Assembly (NCBI RefSeq): GCF_900141755.1
Contig: NZ_LT670844.1
Span: 930,001-994,000, forward strand
Source: Bradyrhizobium lablabi
GTDB taxonomy: Bacteria; Pseudomonadota; Alphaproteobacteria; Rhizobiales; Xanthobacteraceae
Reading direction: 5' to 3'
DNA length: 64,000 nt
The notes beneath the pieces are model-generated. The model ran no database searches, was not told the DNA's origin, and worked only from the letters and a program-made list of their open reading frames with translations. The translations under genes were made by a program, and so were the position numbers. This document shows positions 1-8,625 of this stretch, in pieces (position 1 is the first letter of the stretch; every line of letters starts with the position of its first letter).

Positions 1-853
1 CAAGTATTTCGTCGCAAGTGGGAATCCCACTCCGGTCACCGCCCGGGCAACCACCCGAATCCTTGATGCATTTCTTTTGCTTCTCCGTTGAGCTTGGTGC
101 GCCGGCGTCTAAATCATCTGAGGCTTGCCGCTGAAGCTGCAGGTCCGGTATCCGCGAGACGTCACCACGCGTCGATGTTTCGTTGGTTTCGGACACTTGG
201 TTGGTAACCTGGGCATGGGTTGTTGGCAGATTGGGAGATTTGTCACTTTTCTCGGCAACAAGTCCGTCACCCGAGCTCTGCTGAACAACGTGCACAAGCT
301 CATGTGCCAGCAATCGCCGGCCGGCGTCGGAGTGCGGCGCGAAGCGGCCGTTGCCGAACACGATGTTATTTCCGACAGTGTAGGCATCAGCCCGGACCTC
401 TCCCGCCGACTGTTCGGCCGCGGGCCCAGTGTGCACGCGCACGTGCGAAAAGTCGTAGGCGAACCTTCGTTCCATCTTCTCTCGTAATTCCGGTTGCAGC
501 GCCATGCCCGAACCGGCCAATACGGAATCCACACTGGGAGGCGCAAAATCGCTGTCGCGGTTGGGATACGCCGCAGAGCGCTGGATGCCCGCGGACACGG
601 AACCGGTCGGACCGGGTGACATCCCAGCCATCACCTGATCCGCGATCCGGTCTGCTTCCAATTCCAATGGACCGTTGCTCGCTCCTATGGTCAGCTTGGG
701 TTGAAACCTCGTTTTTGTCTTTTTGCATTCCTCGCACGTTGCACCCGCCATCGTATGATTGCCACAGGCGCATTTGCGCAGCAGGATCGCGCCGCCCGGC
801 GCGGCCAGGACCGTGCTTTGCTTTCGTGCCGTCGCCAGCGCACGCTCGCTCAT
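1..853 (-). CDS. DUF4157 domain protein of an eCIS locus (C-terminus beyond the window)
   Basis: I read this frame by hand. It starts with ATG at 853-851, overlaps the stop of the 86-residue gene by 4 nt (ATGA), and stays open to base 1, so at least 284 residues are coded and the C-terminus is missing. C28, C30, C40 and C43, with H33, form a small zinc-knuckle-like module. Next comes the hallmark DUF4157 segment: the text PLELEADRIADQVM, then ALQPELREKMERRF, then YDFSHVRVHT, then LLAHELVHVVQQ with HELVH at residues 184-188, a zincin-type HExxH motif. The family is known to accompany eCIS particles, and its members often carry a toxin domain after the DUF4157 part. Effector or cargo-linked role is inferred from context. 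Whatever follows residue 284 cannot be seen. Confidence 0.85.
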   Translation of the reverse strand, partial: MSERALATARKQSTVLAAPGGAILLRKCACGNHTMAGATCEECKKTKTRFQPKLTIGASNGPLELEADRIADQVMAGMSPGPTGSVSAGIQRSAAYPNRDSDFAPPSVDSVLAGSGMALQPELREKMERRFAYDFSHVRVHTGPAAEQSAGEVRADAYTVGNNIVFGNGRFAPHSDAGRRLLAHELVHVVQQSSGDGLVAEKSDKSPNLPTTHAQVTNQVSETNETSTRGDVSRIPDLQLQRQASDDLDAGAPSSTEKQKKCIKDSGGCPGGDRSGIPTCDEIL

Positions 854-1110
854 CGCTTTCCAACTCCCGCGAAAACCGATTGCGCGATCTGTTTCCCGAG
901 CTGCGCCGGAGCGACGCCGCGCGGTGCATGCACACTCGGCGCGCTTACACTCGGCAGCACGGCGCCTGCGGCAAGCTCGTGGCTGATACCCCCCTCGGAG
1001 AGCAGCCGGCCAAGTTCGGCCTCGATCGCCGCCTTGACCCGCGGCCCCTGCGCGCTCGTTACCGGCAAGCCGTCGAGAACCAGTCGTTCGATATGCAGGC
1101 GGATGTTCAT
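850..1110 (-). CDS. Small 86-residue protein in the eCIS operon
   Basis: This 86-residue ORF lies between the AAA+ ATPase and the DUF4157 gene and overlaps each by 4 nt, which argues that it is translated and belongs to the operon. It begins MNIRLHIERLVLDG and contains a Ser/Ala/Pro-rich middle. The N-terminal text, with a hydrophobic LVLDG segment followed by a helix of the type AAIEAELGRLL, resembles small proteins I have seen next to eCIS ATPases, but I cannot name a family. There is no signal peptide, membrane segment or cysteine pair. It could be an adaptor between the ATPase and the DUF4157 protein, which is inference only. Confidence 0.75.
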   Translation of the reverse strand: MNIRLHIERLVLDGLPVTSAQGPRVKAAIEAELGRLLSEGGISHELAAGAVLPSVSAPSVHAPRGVAPAQLGKQIAQSVFAGVGKR

Positions 1111-3095
1111 GCCACCACTCCGGTTTGTTCCAGCCAGTGGAAGTCGGTCTCGTTGACCGGACGATCGAGTTTCACGAACTCGGCCTTCGCCGCGGCAAGC
1201 GCGAATGACATGGTGACCACTGAGCCGGCGTCGGCGCTCAGGAAGGCCGCATTGAGGGCTGCGTTATGAATGCTGCCGCCAGTGAGGGTGAGCCGCGCCA
1301 GGCGATGATAGTCGAGCCCGCGAAGCGGGGTTTGCGCGGGAAACGCGAGCTGCCACATGCGGCGCCGCTCGGCGATGCCGGGAAACGGGAAGTTGACGAT
1401 GAAGCGCAGCCGGCGCGTGAATGCGACATCGAGCGAGCTGCGCAAATTGGTGGCGAGGATCGCGAGGCCCCGATAGGCCTCCATCCGCTGCAGCAAATAA
1501 TTGATCTCGATGTTGGCGCAGCGATCATGGCTGTCCTTGACATCGCTGCGCTTGCCGAACAGAGCATCCGCCTCGTCGAAGAACAGGATGGCGCCGCCGT
1601 CCTCGGCAGCATCGAACAGCCGGCGCAGGTTCTTCTCGGTCTCGCCGATATATTTCGAAACCACGGCGGAGAGATCGATGCGGTAAAGATTCAGCCGCAA
1701 CGCCTTGGCGATCACTTCCGCCGCCATGGTCTTGCCGGTGCCGCTCTCGCCGGAGAACAGCGCGCTGATGCCAAGCCCGCGATTGACCCTCTGGCCAAAC
1801 CCCCATTCGCCGTAGACCTTGCCGCGTTGCCTGACCTGCGCGGCTATCTGGCGGAGCTGGTCGGTCTGTTCGGCCGGCAGCACGATATCGTCGAACGACG
1901 CCTTCGGCTCGATGCGATGTGCCAGCGCGTCGAGCATCGGCCGCACCCGCGCGCTGCAGGAGTCCCACAATCGCGCAGCAAGCGGCGCTCCGGTCGTCTC
2001 GCGTTCCGATTTCACGGCCTCGGCGATCTGATGAATATCGACAATGTTGAGATCGAACTGGCTCGCCAGCAAGGCGGGGCTATCGGCGTCCGCCCCAACC
2101 AATTTTTTCCAGGCCTGCTGCTGCTCCTCCGTCGTCGGCCTGACGACGTCGACGATGTGCGACTCCCGCGGCAGGCGCGGCCAGGCCTCGCGGACCGCGA
2201 GCGCGATGAAGCCGTTGCACCGCGCCAGAAAGCGCCGCGCCGTTGCGGCGTGGGATTCGGATCCGTCGATGTCCTGCGCATCCACGTAAAGCGCAATCGG
2301 CAGCAGCATGCTTTCGCGCTGCCAAATACGCGCCAGGACCTCCAGATCGGCCGGCTGAGTGGGCAGCGAATCCGGCGACAGACGATAGAGCCGCCGCTGC
2401 ACGTCGCTGGCCGCAGACGCCGCGATCGATTGTTTTCCGGCGGAATCAGCGCCGAGCAACTGGACAATCGGAACCTGCGCATCGGCGCGCAGATTCCGCC
2501 ATTGCGAGGCGACGCTGTTTTGCAGCTTTCGCTGCGAAGCCGGCATTGCCTCGGAAAATTCGGGAGGTACAGTGCTTGTTAGGTATGGAGCCAGCCGGTC
2601 GTCGAGGTAGTTCAGACCCTTGAGATAGTTGACGATGCGCTCGTCGGCGCGCAACGCGCTTATCGTCAGTGCCTGCGCTCCCGGCTGATTGATCTCGATC
2701 AGTTTCCAGTAACGCAGCGGCCGCTCCGGTGAGAGCGCATCCCAGGCCGCGTCGTCGAAAATGGACAGCGCAAGTGCGAACGTCGGATAGATACGGGTGG
2801 GGTCGCCCTGCGCACTCGCAAACAGCGCCGAAAATCCGGTATCGAATTCGGCGGCCGCGCACATTAGCAAGAGGTTGCGCTCGAAATGCGACAGGCCCAG
2901 CGTTTGCGCGAGCAGTGTCAGCGCCGGCGGCACGCTTGCATTTGCTTCAGCCTTTGCGACCGCGTCCGCTGCGGCCGCAAGTTTGGCGTGCGGTCGTTTC
3001 TCGCCTACGCCCTGTTCCAGGCACAATTTCAGCCAGCTCAGCGCGGCCCACAAATGGCGTGCATTCGCTGCTTCCCATGCGGCGCTGTCGATCAT
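1107..3095 (-). CDS. AAA+ ATPase of the contractile injection system
   Basis: A 662-residue protein. The N-terminal 400 residues are helical and end in a winged AAA lid-like part. The C-terminal third is a classical AAA+ module with Walker A GESGTGKT near residues 448-455, Walker B ILFFDEAD near 501-507, a sensor-1 stretch LAILATN and an arginine-finger-like RRLRF. eCIS loci almost always encode one such ATPase (Afp15/Pvc15-like), thought to act in assembly or cargo handling in the cytoplasm. Its ATG overlaps the stop of the DUF4255 gene by 4 nt and its stop overlaps the 86-residue gene, so it is translationally coupled in the middle of the operon. All key catalytic residues look intact. Confidence 0.93.
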   Translation of the reverse strand: MIDSAAWEAANARHLWAALSWLKLCLEQGVGEKRPHAKLAAAADAVAKAEANASVPPALTLLAQTLGLSHFERNLLLMCAAAEFDTGFSALFASAQGDPTRIYPTFALALSIFDDAAWDALSPERPLRYWKLIEINQPGAQALTISALRADERIVNYLKGLNYLDDRLAPYLTSTVPPEFSEAMPASQRKLQNSVASQWRNLRADAQVPIVQLLGADSAGKQSIAASAASDVQRRLYRLSPDSLPTQPADLEVLARIWQRESMLLPIALYVDAQDIDGSESHAATARRFLARCNGFIALAVREAWPRLPRESHIVDVVRPTTEEQQQAWKKLVGADADSPALLASQFDLNIVDIHQIAEAVKSERETTGAPLAARLWDSCSARVRPMLDALAHRIEPKASFDDIVLPAEQTDQLRQIAAQVRQRGKVYGEWGFGQRVNRGLGISALFSGESGTGKTMAAEVIAKALRLNLYRIDLSAVVSKYIGETEKNLRRLFDAAEDGGAILFFDEADALFGKRSDVKDSHDRCANIEINYLLQRMEAYRGLAILATNLRSSLDVAFTRRLRFIVNFPFPGIAERRRMWQLAFPAQTPLRGLDYHRLARLTLTGGSIHNAALNAAFLSADAGSVVTMSFALAAAKAEFVKLDRPVNETDFHWLEQTGVVA

Positions 3096-4324
3096 TGAAT
3101 GGTGACCTTCTGTGTCGCATCGAACGTCGGTGGCGTCGTCGCATAATTGACCAATTGGCTGTCGACGCCGTCGACCCGCAGCCGGATCCAGAAATCCCCG
3201 GGCACGGCGACTGCGACGATAAAGGTCAAGTCGCCGGTCTGCGCGCTAAAACTCTCGGCCAGAATTTCGCGGCTGCCGAGCAGCAAGGCGACACGTTGTT
3301 CGGGACGCACCTCCGGCGAGCAGGTCAGATTCAGCTGCGCGTTGCCGTCCGTCGTGCGGCTTGCCGTCATCGGCAAGGCGCTGGTGATCCGCGGCGCGAT
3401 CGCCAGCGGCATTTCGTTGCTGGTGCGATCGGGCCCGCCATTGCCGCTGACCACGGCCGCAACTGTGTACATTCCCGCCGGCCAGTTCGCCGGATCGTTC
3501 GGGACTTTGACGGTCATCTGGGTGTCGGTGGCTCCGGCGTCGACCGGCAGCGTGATCGGAACGGCGAGACGCGCCGTGGCGAATTGAAGGGCGACCTGCG
3601 TGCCCGCGAGATTTTTGCCGGTGAACACCAGCAAGTCGCCGAGGCCCGCGCTCGGCTGATTGTTCGGCGGGGTCACCTGGTCGATCGTCGGGAACGGCGG
3701 AACGAGGCTCGCCTGGGCGATAACCCCACTGTCCGCCGGCCCGCGCGTCAAGACCGGAAGCGGCACGGGAGTTGCGCGCGTGCTTTCAATCAGCACCACG
3801 GCGGCTTCATAGGCGACCGAAAGCCGGTATTGGGTCTGGAAGCCAGTCCACAGCTTGGCGATCTCTTCCATCGAGAATGGTTGCAGGGTGAGACGCACAC
3901 GCTCGATCTGCGCCCAAAGGTCGTTTTTGGGATACGCCGCCTTGATTTCATCGGCACCCAGCAGCGGATGATCGTGCAGCGTGCTCATCGCCTGGCCCAT
4001 CAAATGGTGACTAAAAGGCCGCTTCGCATCGTTTTCCTGGCCAAACGCCGTGATGAGGTAATAGAGATTGAGCCCGAGAACCGGGGCAGCGCCGACGCCG
4101 GATCGCGTCAAGCCCGGAATGCCCATGTTGCGCCAGGAACCGCTCGGCAGAACATGATAGAGAAAGATATTGAGTTGATTGGCGTTGTTGCTGTTGTCCC
4201 TGGCGCGGTCGAGCGGCAGCATCGTCACCGTCGCATCTTGCAGATCGATATCGGTGTGCAGTCCGCTGATGAGCAGATTGTGCAATGTCGCCGTGACGGC
4301 GGCGATCGCTGTACCGTTGCTCAT
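3092..4324 (-). CDS. DUF4255 protein, probable tail-terminator (Pvc16-like)
   Basis: A 410-residue protein. Residues 1 to about 190 match the DUF4255 pattern: MSNGTAIAAVTATLHNLL at the start, then NQLNIFLYHVLPSGSWRN and a segment LGLNLYYLITAFG. In eCIS and R-type particles this domain belongs to the protein that caps the distal end of tube and sheath. The C-terminal half (about 215-410) has the look of two IPT/TIG-type Ig-like beta domains, for example DLLVFTGKNLAGTQV. Such an extension is longer than the minimal cap, which suggests an extra binding or decorating role. It overlaps the genes on both sides by 4 nt. Function is inferred from family and position. Confidence 0.88.
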   Translation of the reverse strand: MSNGTAIAAVTATLHNLLISGLHTDIDLQDATVTMLPLDRARDNSNNANQLNIFLYHVLPSGSWRNMGIPGLTRSGVGAAPVLGLNLYYLITAFGQENDAKRPFSHHLMGQAMSTLHDHPLLGADEIKAAYPKNDLWAQIERVRLTLQPFSMEEIAKLWTGFQTQYRLSVAYEAAVVLIESTRATPVPLPVLTRGPADSGVIAQASLVPPFPTIDQVTPPNNQPSAGLGDLLVFTGKNLAGTQVALQFATARLAVPITLPVDAGATDTQMTVKVPNDPANWPAGMYTVAAVVSGNGGPDRTSNEMPLAIAPRITSALPMTASRTTDGNAQLNLTCSPEVRPEQRVALLLGSREILAESFSAQTGDLTFIVAVAVPGDFWIRLRVDGVDSQLVNYATTPPTFDATQKVTIQ

Positions 4325-5391
4325 GAGCCGCTCCGCCCCGAACGCTGACGTAAATAGTCTTCCAGACTGGTGGCCCCTGACGAAGGCCGGGGTTTTTGGC
4401 GCGGCTCGGCCACACTCGTGGCACGGACCTCGATCCTCCCGATCGTTACCTCAATGGTCGAAGGCGAGGCCTGTGAGACGCGCTGATCCCACGGCTCGCG
4501 CTGCTCTCGTTCCCGTCTTGAGGGCGTAGCGAGGGTTGCGTGCGTCGCTTCGGATGTGGACCTTTGCGCATCCGCGGGCCGGGGCTTGGTGGCGAGAACA
4601 GATAGCCGGCCGATCGCCGATCCATCCTCGGTTTCAGATGGCAGCGATCTCTCGCGCTGCCGAATCTGCCGCGCCAACTCGGGCTCTATTGGTCCCACCC
4701 GCCCGGGATCGGGCTTCGACCGCTCGCGCGGCAAAGCGAACTCGGCAGCTGTCGCCTCCAAACGCGCGGTCGGAGCGTCCTGACCGAATGGACGTCGCAA
4801 ATCGGGTCGGTGCAATGCCGTTCGCAGCTGCTGCGATGCGGCGCCGTCGGTCTGTCCGGGTGCCGCGCGGGATTCAATACCGGTTTCATTGGGCTTGTCG
4901 TTGCTTCGGCCCGGTAACGCCGCACTTTCATTCCCGCCGGTCTTGAACGGACTTTCTCGACCTGGTCGTTTTCGACTCGGGCCCGGCTGTTCCGCTAAAA
5001 CCGTTGGCTCACTTTGCGCGCCATTTTCATGCGAAGACATCGGGTGGGTCTCGCCGTCTTCGGAGACTGTATCCTTCGCAGCACGCGCAGCGCTCGTTGC
5101 CGCCGGGTGACGTGGAATAAGCGCAGGTCCGTCATTGTCGTCCGGGTCGGTCGCGGTGGCATCGAACGTCGCCGGAGATTGCGGCCGTCGATCCGGGGCA
5201 AGCGCAGCCGCGGCGCGCCGGGGGGTGAAGCCTTCAAATTCGACCTCGACGCTCTCGTCCAGCGGAGCCGGCGCGGACATTTCCCAACCCGGCGCACGGG
5301 TCGGAGGGTCGAACACCGAAGACAGGCGGGGTCTGACGGAAAGCTCCGGCGCCAGCGCCCGCGTTACGAGACTTGCCAGGTACTCACTCAT
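4321..5391 (-). CDS. Disordered eCIS-associated protein, 356 residues
   Basis: I place the start at ATG 5391, overlapping the upstream stop by 4 nt; an in-frame ATG at 5460 would overlap the chaperone-like gene by 73 nt and is less likely. Residues 1-35 look helical (MSEYLASLVTRALAPEL). About residues 40-310 are rich in Pro, Ser, Arg, Glu and Asp and look disordered. The last 46 residues carry a compact motif, TIEVTIGRIEVRA at about 312-324, followed by TSLEDYLRQRSG. I recall that C-terminal beta plus helix signature from unnamed proteins of other eCIS loci; I have not checked it. The shape, with short folded ends and a long linker, would suit a tether or measuring role, which is speculative. 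Confidence 0.8.
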   Translation of the reverse strand: MSEYLASLVTRALAPELSVRPRLSSVFDPPTRAPGWEMSAPAPLDESVEVEFEGFTPRRAAAALAPDRRPQSPATFDATATDPDDNDGPALIPRHPAATSAARAAKDTVSEDGETHPMSSHENGAQSEPTVLAEQPGPSRKRPGRESPFKTGGNESAALPGRSNDKPNETGIESRAAPGQTDGAASQQLRTALHRPDLRRPFGQDAPTARLEATAAEFALPRERSKPDPGRVGPIEPELARQIRQRERSLPSETEDGSAIGRLSVLATKPRPADAQRSTSEATHATLATPSRREREQREPWDQRVSQASPSTIEVTIGRIEVRATSVAEPRQKPRPSSGATSLEDYLRQRSGRSGS

Positions 5392-6140
5392 GCGTCCAAC
5401 ATGTCCAGATAACATTGGCGCCGCATCGGACTGAGCGCCAGGATGTCGCCTTCCGGCCATCCATAGGCTCGCGCGAGACGATGCACATCGCGCAGAACAC
5501 CGATCGCCCAGGCGTCGATTTCACTCCAGAAATAGGAGACGATATCGAACGGGGCCCGCCAGTTCGCTTCGCATTCGGCGCAATTGAGATTGAGCCGAAC
5601 CTCGCCTTGCGGATCGGCACGCGACATCTGCTGGTCGAGCGCGTCTATCAGCGCTCGCGGCAACTCGGCGGCTGAAATTTCCCGATCGCCGTGCAGCGCT
5701 CGCTGCAGCACGCGTTCGATGAGATGGCGCTTGCTCTCGTCGACCGAGCCGCCTCCAGGCAGCGCAAGCAGGTCGAGACTGTTTGGAAGGCGAAATGCAA
5801 TGTCGTATCCGTCGAGGCGCAGCGACAGCCCCTTAGCGCGCTCTTGCTGTTCCGTCCCGCCCGTTGGCGCAACGACGATGTCGTCGGCGTCGAATTCCAT
5901 CTCAAGGTTGGCCTGGCAGGCCGGACAGCGCGTCACGGCCGCGAGCCGCGCCCCGAACATTTTCCGGCGCAACGTCAGCAGCAAATGATCGCGCGCCCCG
6001 ATCGTCAGCCGCGCGATCTGGTCCGGCCGCATGTCGACGCAAGCCGCGGACAATAGCGCCAAGGCGCGGCCGGTCGGCCGCGGCGCCGCCCGCCCGTGCT
6101 CCCATGCCGCGAGCAGGTCCTGTGTCGAGGGGACTTGCAT
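5388..6140 (-). CDS. T4-type baseplate / hub-assembly-chaperone-like protein
   Basis: A 250-residue protein starting at ATG 6140 (MQVPSTQDLLAAWEHG), 4 nt after the tube gene stop. An earlier in-frame ATG at 6323 would lie inside the tube gene and is rejected. Two Cys-x2-Cys pairs, CPAC at 72-75 and CAEC at 187-190, probably bind one zinc. The N-terminal helix with RALALLSAACVDM and the C-terminal YGWPEGDILALSPMRRQCYLDML resemble the T4-type baseplate hub assembly chaperone family found right after tube genes in eCIS clusters. The job is probably in baseplate assembly in the cytoplasm. The family call is by resemblance, so moderate. Confidence 0.8.
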   Translation of the reverse strand: MQVPSTQDLLAAWEHGRAAPRPTGRALALLSAACVDMRPDQIARLTIGARDHLLLTLRRKMFGARLAAVTRCPACQANLEMEFDADDIVVAPTGGTEQQERAKGLSLRLDGYDIAFRLPNSLDLLALPGGGSVDESKRHLIERVLQRALHGDREISAAELPRALIDALDQQMSRADPQGEVRLNLNCAECEANWRAPFDIVSYFWSEIDAWAIGVLRDVHRLARAYGWPEGDILALSPMRRQCYLDMLDA

Positions 6141-6144
6141 CGCA

Positions 6145-6672
6145 TCACGCCGCCGGCACCGTGAACGTCGGCTCGGTCGGCTCGACGACGTCGGTGTCCC
6201 GTTCCCAGCCCTCGTTCTCCAGTTTGATATGCTGGATGGCCACCGCATTGGCGTTGGCGTCGAGATCGGGCAACGACTGATATTCCGACACCCAGCAGCG
6301 ATAGATCTTGTAGGTGATGGCAAGCTGGCCGGCCTCGTTGTAGACCTCCAGCAGAAGGTCCTTGCGGAAATCCTTCAGCGACGTCTCGCTGCCGAGAGCT
6401 GCGCCGTAGTGCCAGATCTTGTTTGCCCATTTTTCAAATTCGGTATCGTGGGTCACGCCGCGCTCGAGGGTGATCGCCTCATATTCGGTGCGGCCGGGAG
6501 ATTTGCGGCTGCTGGAGGGATCGCCGCCTTCGCGATGCTTGACCACTTCGGTGGTCCGCTTCAATCCGCCGACCTTGCTGATGCCGGCGACGTACTTGCC
6601 GTCCCATTTGACCCTGAACTTGAAGTTCTTGTAGGGGTCGAAGCGCGTTGCGTTCACACTGAACTCGGCCAT
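6145..6672 (-). CDS. Contractile tail tube protein (gp19 family)
   Basis: A 175-residue protein with the layout of the T4 gp19-like tail tube family: an early beta motif FKFRVKWDGKYVAGISKVGG, then the charged hairpin TTEVVKHREGGDPSSSRKSPG, then ITLERGVTHDTEFEKWANKI and the end segment IKLENEGWERD. Tube proteins of this size stack as hexameric rings to make the inner needle of contractile particles. It follows the sheath gene with a 16-nt gap and precedes the chaperone-like gene. Only one tube gene is in the window; the second tube or tube-initiator gene common in eCIS may be further left. Confidence 0.93.
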   Translation of the reverse strand: MAEFSVNATRFDPYKNFKFRVKWDGKYVAGISKVGGLKRTTEVVKHREGGDPSSSRKSPGRTEYEAITLERGVTHDTEFEKWANKIWHYGAALGSETSLKDFRKDLLLEVYNEAGQLAITYKIYRCWVSEYQSLPDLDANANAVAIQHIKLENEGWERDTDVVEPTEPTFTVPAA

Positions 6673-6688
6673 AAGTTATTTCCCTCTG

Positions 6689-8443
6689 TCAGGTCAGGAC
6701 GTTGCCGGCGATCTGCTGAATCTGAAGCACGACAAACTCGGCCGGCTTCAGCGGCGCAAACCCGACGCGAATGTTGACGATCCCGAGATCGATATCGTTC
6801 TGCGTGGTGGTTTCCTTGTCGCATTTGACGAAATACGCGGCCGCGGGCGTCTGACCCTGGAAAGCTCCCTTCACGAACAGATTGTGCATGAACGCGCCGA
6901 CATTGAGCCTGATCTGCGCCCATAGCGGCTCGTCGTTCGGTTCGAACACGACCCACTGGGTGCCGCGAAACAGGCTTTCCTCGATGTAAAGCGCGAGCCG
7001 GCGCACCGGGATGTATTTGTACTCGTCCGCCATCTGGTCGGCGCCAGTCAATGTGCGCGCGCCCCAGACCACGTTGCCGTAAACTGGAAAGTTTCGCAGA
7101 CAGTTGATGCCGAGCTGATTGAGCGACCCGTTCTCATCGTTGGTCAGGTTGACCGCGAGCCCGCTGATGCCGGTCAGGCTGGCATCGAGGCCGGCTGGCG
7201 CCTTCCAGACACCGCGTTGGGCGTCGGTCGCCGACATGGCGCCGGCGATGAAACCGCAGGGAACGAAGGTGTCGAACTGACCCGTCAGCAGATCGGATGC
7301 GATCACGCGGGGGAAGTACAGCGCGGCGTTTCGTGCCTTGGCGCCGGTAAGATTGAGACTGCCCAGCCCGTTCTTCGCGGTGTTGGCGGCCGTAACGGGA
7401 TTGGCGCTCCACGCAGCCGGCGGATCGACAATCAGCATCGCGCGCCGCGCCTGACAATAGCCCATTGCGGCCTGCAAGACAGTCGAACTGATGTCGCCTC
7501 CCCGCGTATCCGGAGGAATGCACAGCAGGTTAAAGAGGTCGGCTGTATCAAGCGCATAGAGCCCGGTCTTGTTCGCCATGTCTCCTTCAAAGTCAGCATC
7601 GCCGAGTGGTTGACCGTCGTCGCCTCCGCTGTTCGCGGGAGGGCTGCCGGCGCCACCGCCACCGCCGGCACCACCGGCTGCGGCACTCGCTGCTCCGCCG
7701 GTGCCCGCCGGCGCGGCTGTGCCACTCGCAGTTCCACTACCGCCTCCTGCCGCTCCTCCAGTCGAGGCCGTGCCGCCGGCGGCGGGAGCCGTGGCCGTCG
7801 GAGCCGGCGGCGGCTGCGGGGTCTTTGTCGGCAAATTGGGCGTTCCATCCGCGTTCAACGGAACGCGAACAAGTTGAGAGGATTGCAGAAGCACGCGGTC
7901 GACCCGCTGCGCCCTGCCAGCCGCAACGGGTACGTCCTTGTCTTGCTTCACCGACAGATTGATAAATCGCTCCCGGCTGACGGTCTGTCCATTAGCCGTG
8001 AGGGTCACCGTCAGATTGAAGAGATCGGCTGCCTTCAAGCCATATCGGCCAGCGATCCCGTCCGTAATGTTGTTGGTATCGATGGCGGCCGCGAGCCCGC
8101 TAAACCAGCTTCCTGGACTAGCGGCATTGAGCGTCAAGCTGTCGGCGGTCACCTGCCCAATTCCGGTGCCGGAGGCTGGCGCCTTGAAAAGACGCACGAT
8201 GATCGCCTGGCCTCCGCCGTTGCGGAAAAAATCCGCGACGGCATAGCTCATTGGCCGGTCGATCCCGAGACCGCCGAACTGCCGCTCAAAATCCGCAAAG
8301 CTATTGATCGTGACCGGCGTATTGATCGGACCGGAGATCGCGCGCCCGAGAAACGCCGTGATCGATGTCGCGACGCCAGCGATGGTACGGACGCCGCTTG
8401 GAATCTCTTCGACGTAAACGCCAGGATAGGTCAGCACAGCCAT
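6689..8443 (-). CDS. Contractile tail sheath protein with a large Gly/Ala/Pro insertion
   Basis: A 584-residue sheath protein. I chose ATG 8443, giving MAVLTYPGVYVEEIPSGV, the standard sheath N-terminus; an AAGAGGAG ribosome site lies about 9 nt upstream (8453-8460 complement). The N-terminal region has TSITAFLGRAISGP and FGGLGIDRPMSYAVADFFRNGG. The C-terminal region has LRNFPVYGNVVWGARTL, YKYIPVRRLALYIEES and GFAPLKPAEFVVLQIQQIAG, all typical of phage_sheath_1 proteins. Residues 205-277 (about 7613-7831) are a low-complexity stretch of Gly, Ala, Ser, Pro and Thr, in the variable domain that faces outward in known sheaths. The protein would form the contracting outer cylinder. Confidence 0.95.
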   Translation of the reverse strand: MAVLTYPGVYVEEIPSGVRTIAGVATSITAFLGRAISGPINTPVTINSFADFERQFGGLGIDRPMSYAVADFFRNGGGQAIIVRLFKAPASGTGIGQVTADSLTLNAASPGSWFSGLAAAIDTNNITDGIAGRYGLKAADLFNLTVTLTANGQTVSRERFINLSVKQDKDVPVAAGRAQRVDRVLLQSSQLVRVPLNADGTPNLPTKTPQPPPAPTATAPAAGGTASTGGAAGGGSGTASGTAAPAGTGGAASAAAGGAGGGGGAGSPPANSGGDDGQPLGDADFEGDMANKTGLYALDTADLFNLLCIPPDTRGGDISSTVLQAAMGYCQARRAMLIVDPPAAWSANPVTAANTAKNGLGSLNLTGAKARNAALYFPRVIASDLLTGQFDTFVPCGFIAGAMSATDAQRGVWKAPAGLDASLTGISGLAVNLTNDENGSLNQLGINCLRNFPVYGNVVWGARTLTGADQMADEYKYIPVRRLALYIEESLFRGTQWVVFEPNDEPLWAQIRLNVGAFMHNLFVKGAFQGQTPAAAYFVKCDKETTTQNDIDLGIVNIRVGFAPLKPAEFVVLQIQQIAGNVLT

Positions 8444-8452
8444 CGAGGTTTT

Positions 8453-8460
8453 CTCCTCTT
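8453..8460 (-). promoter_or_regulatory. Ribosome binding site of the sheath gene
   Basis: The complement reads AAGAGGAG, about 9 nt before ATG 8443. It settles the sheath start against the upstream ATG at 8464, which has no such site in front of it. Confidence 0.75.
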
Positions 8461-8625
8461 GCAATATCTGTTGGCAGCGAACGATCGATAGAGCCCGAAG
8501 GTCAAAGCGAACGCCCGGCTCGATGGCCTCGCGTCAGCGTTGTGAAATGCTTCTCTCGCGTTGTTACCGACGTCCCGTCGAATGGAACGCCGCCGTCATT
8601 ATTCATTGATCAAAGCCGGTCGGGT

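Noticed and set aside
220..1269. Plus-strand 349-codon frame at the left edge
   Set aside because: It lies opposite three coupled eCIS genes with clear motifs (DUF4157, the ATPase end); its residues are Arg/Pro/Ser-rich without any domain.
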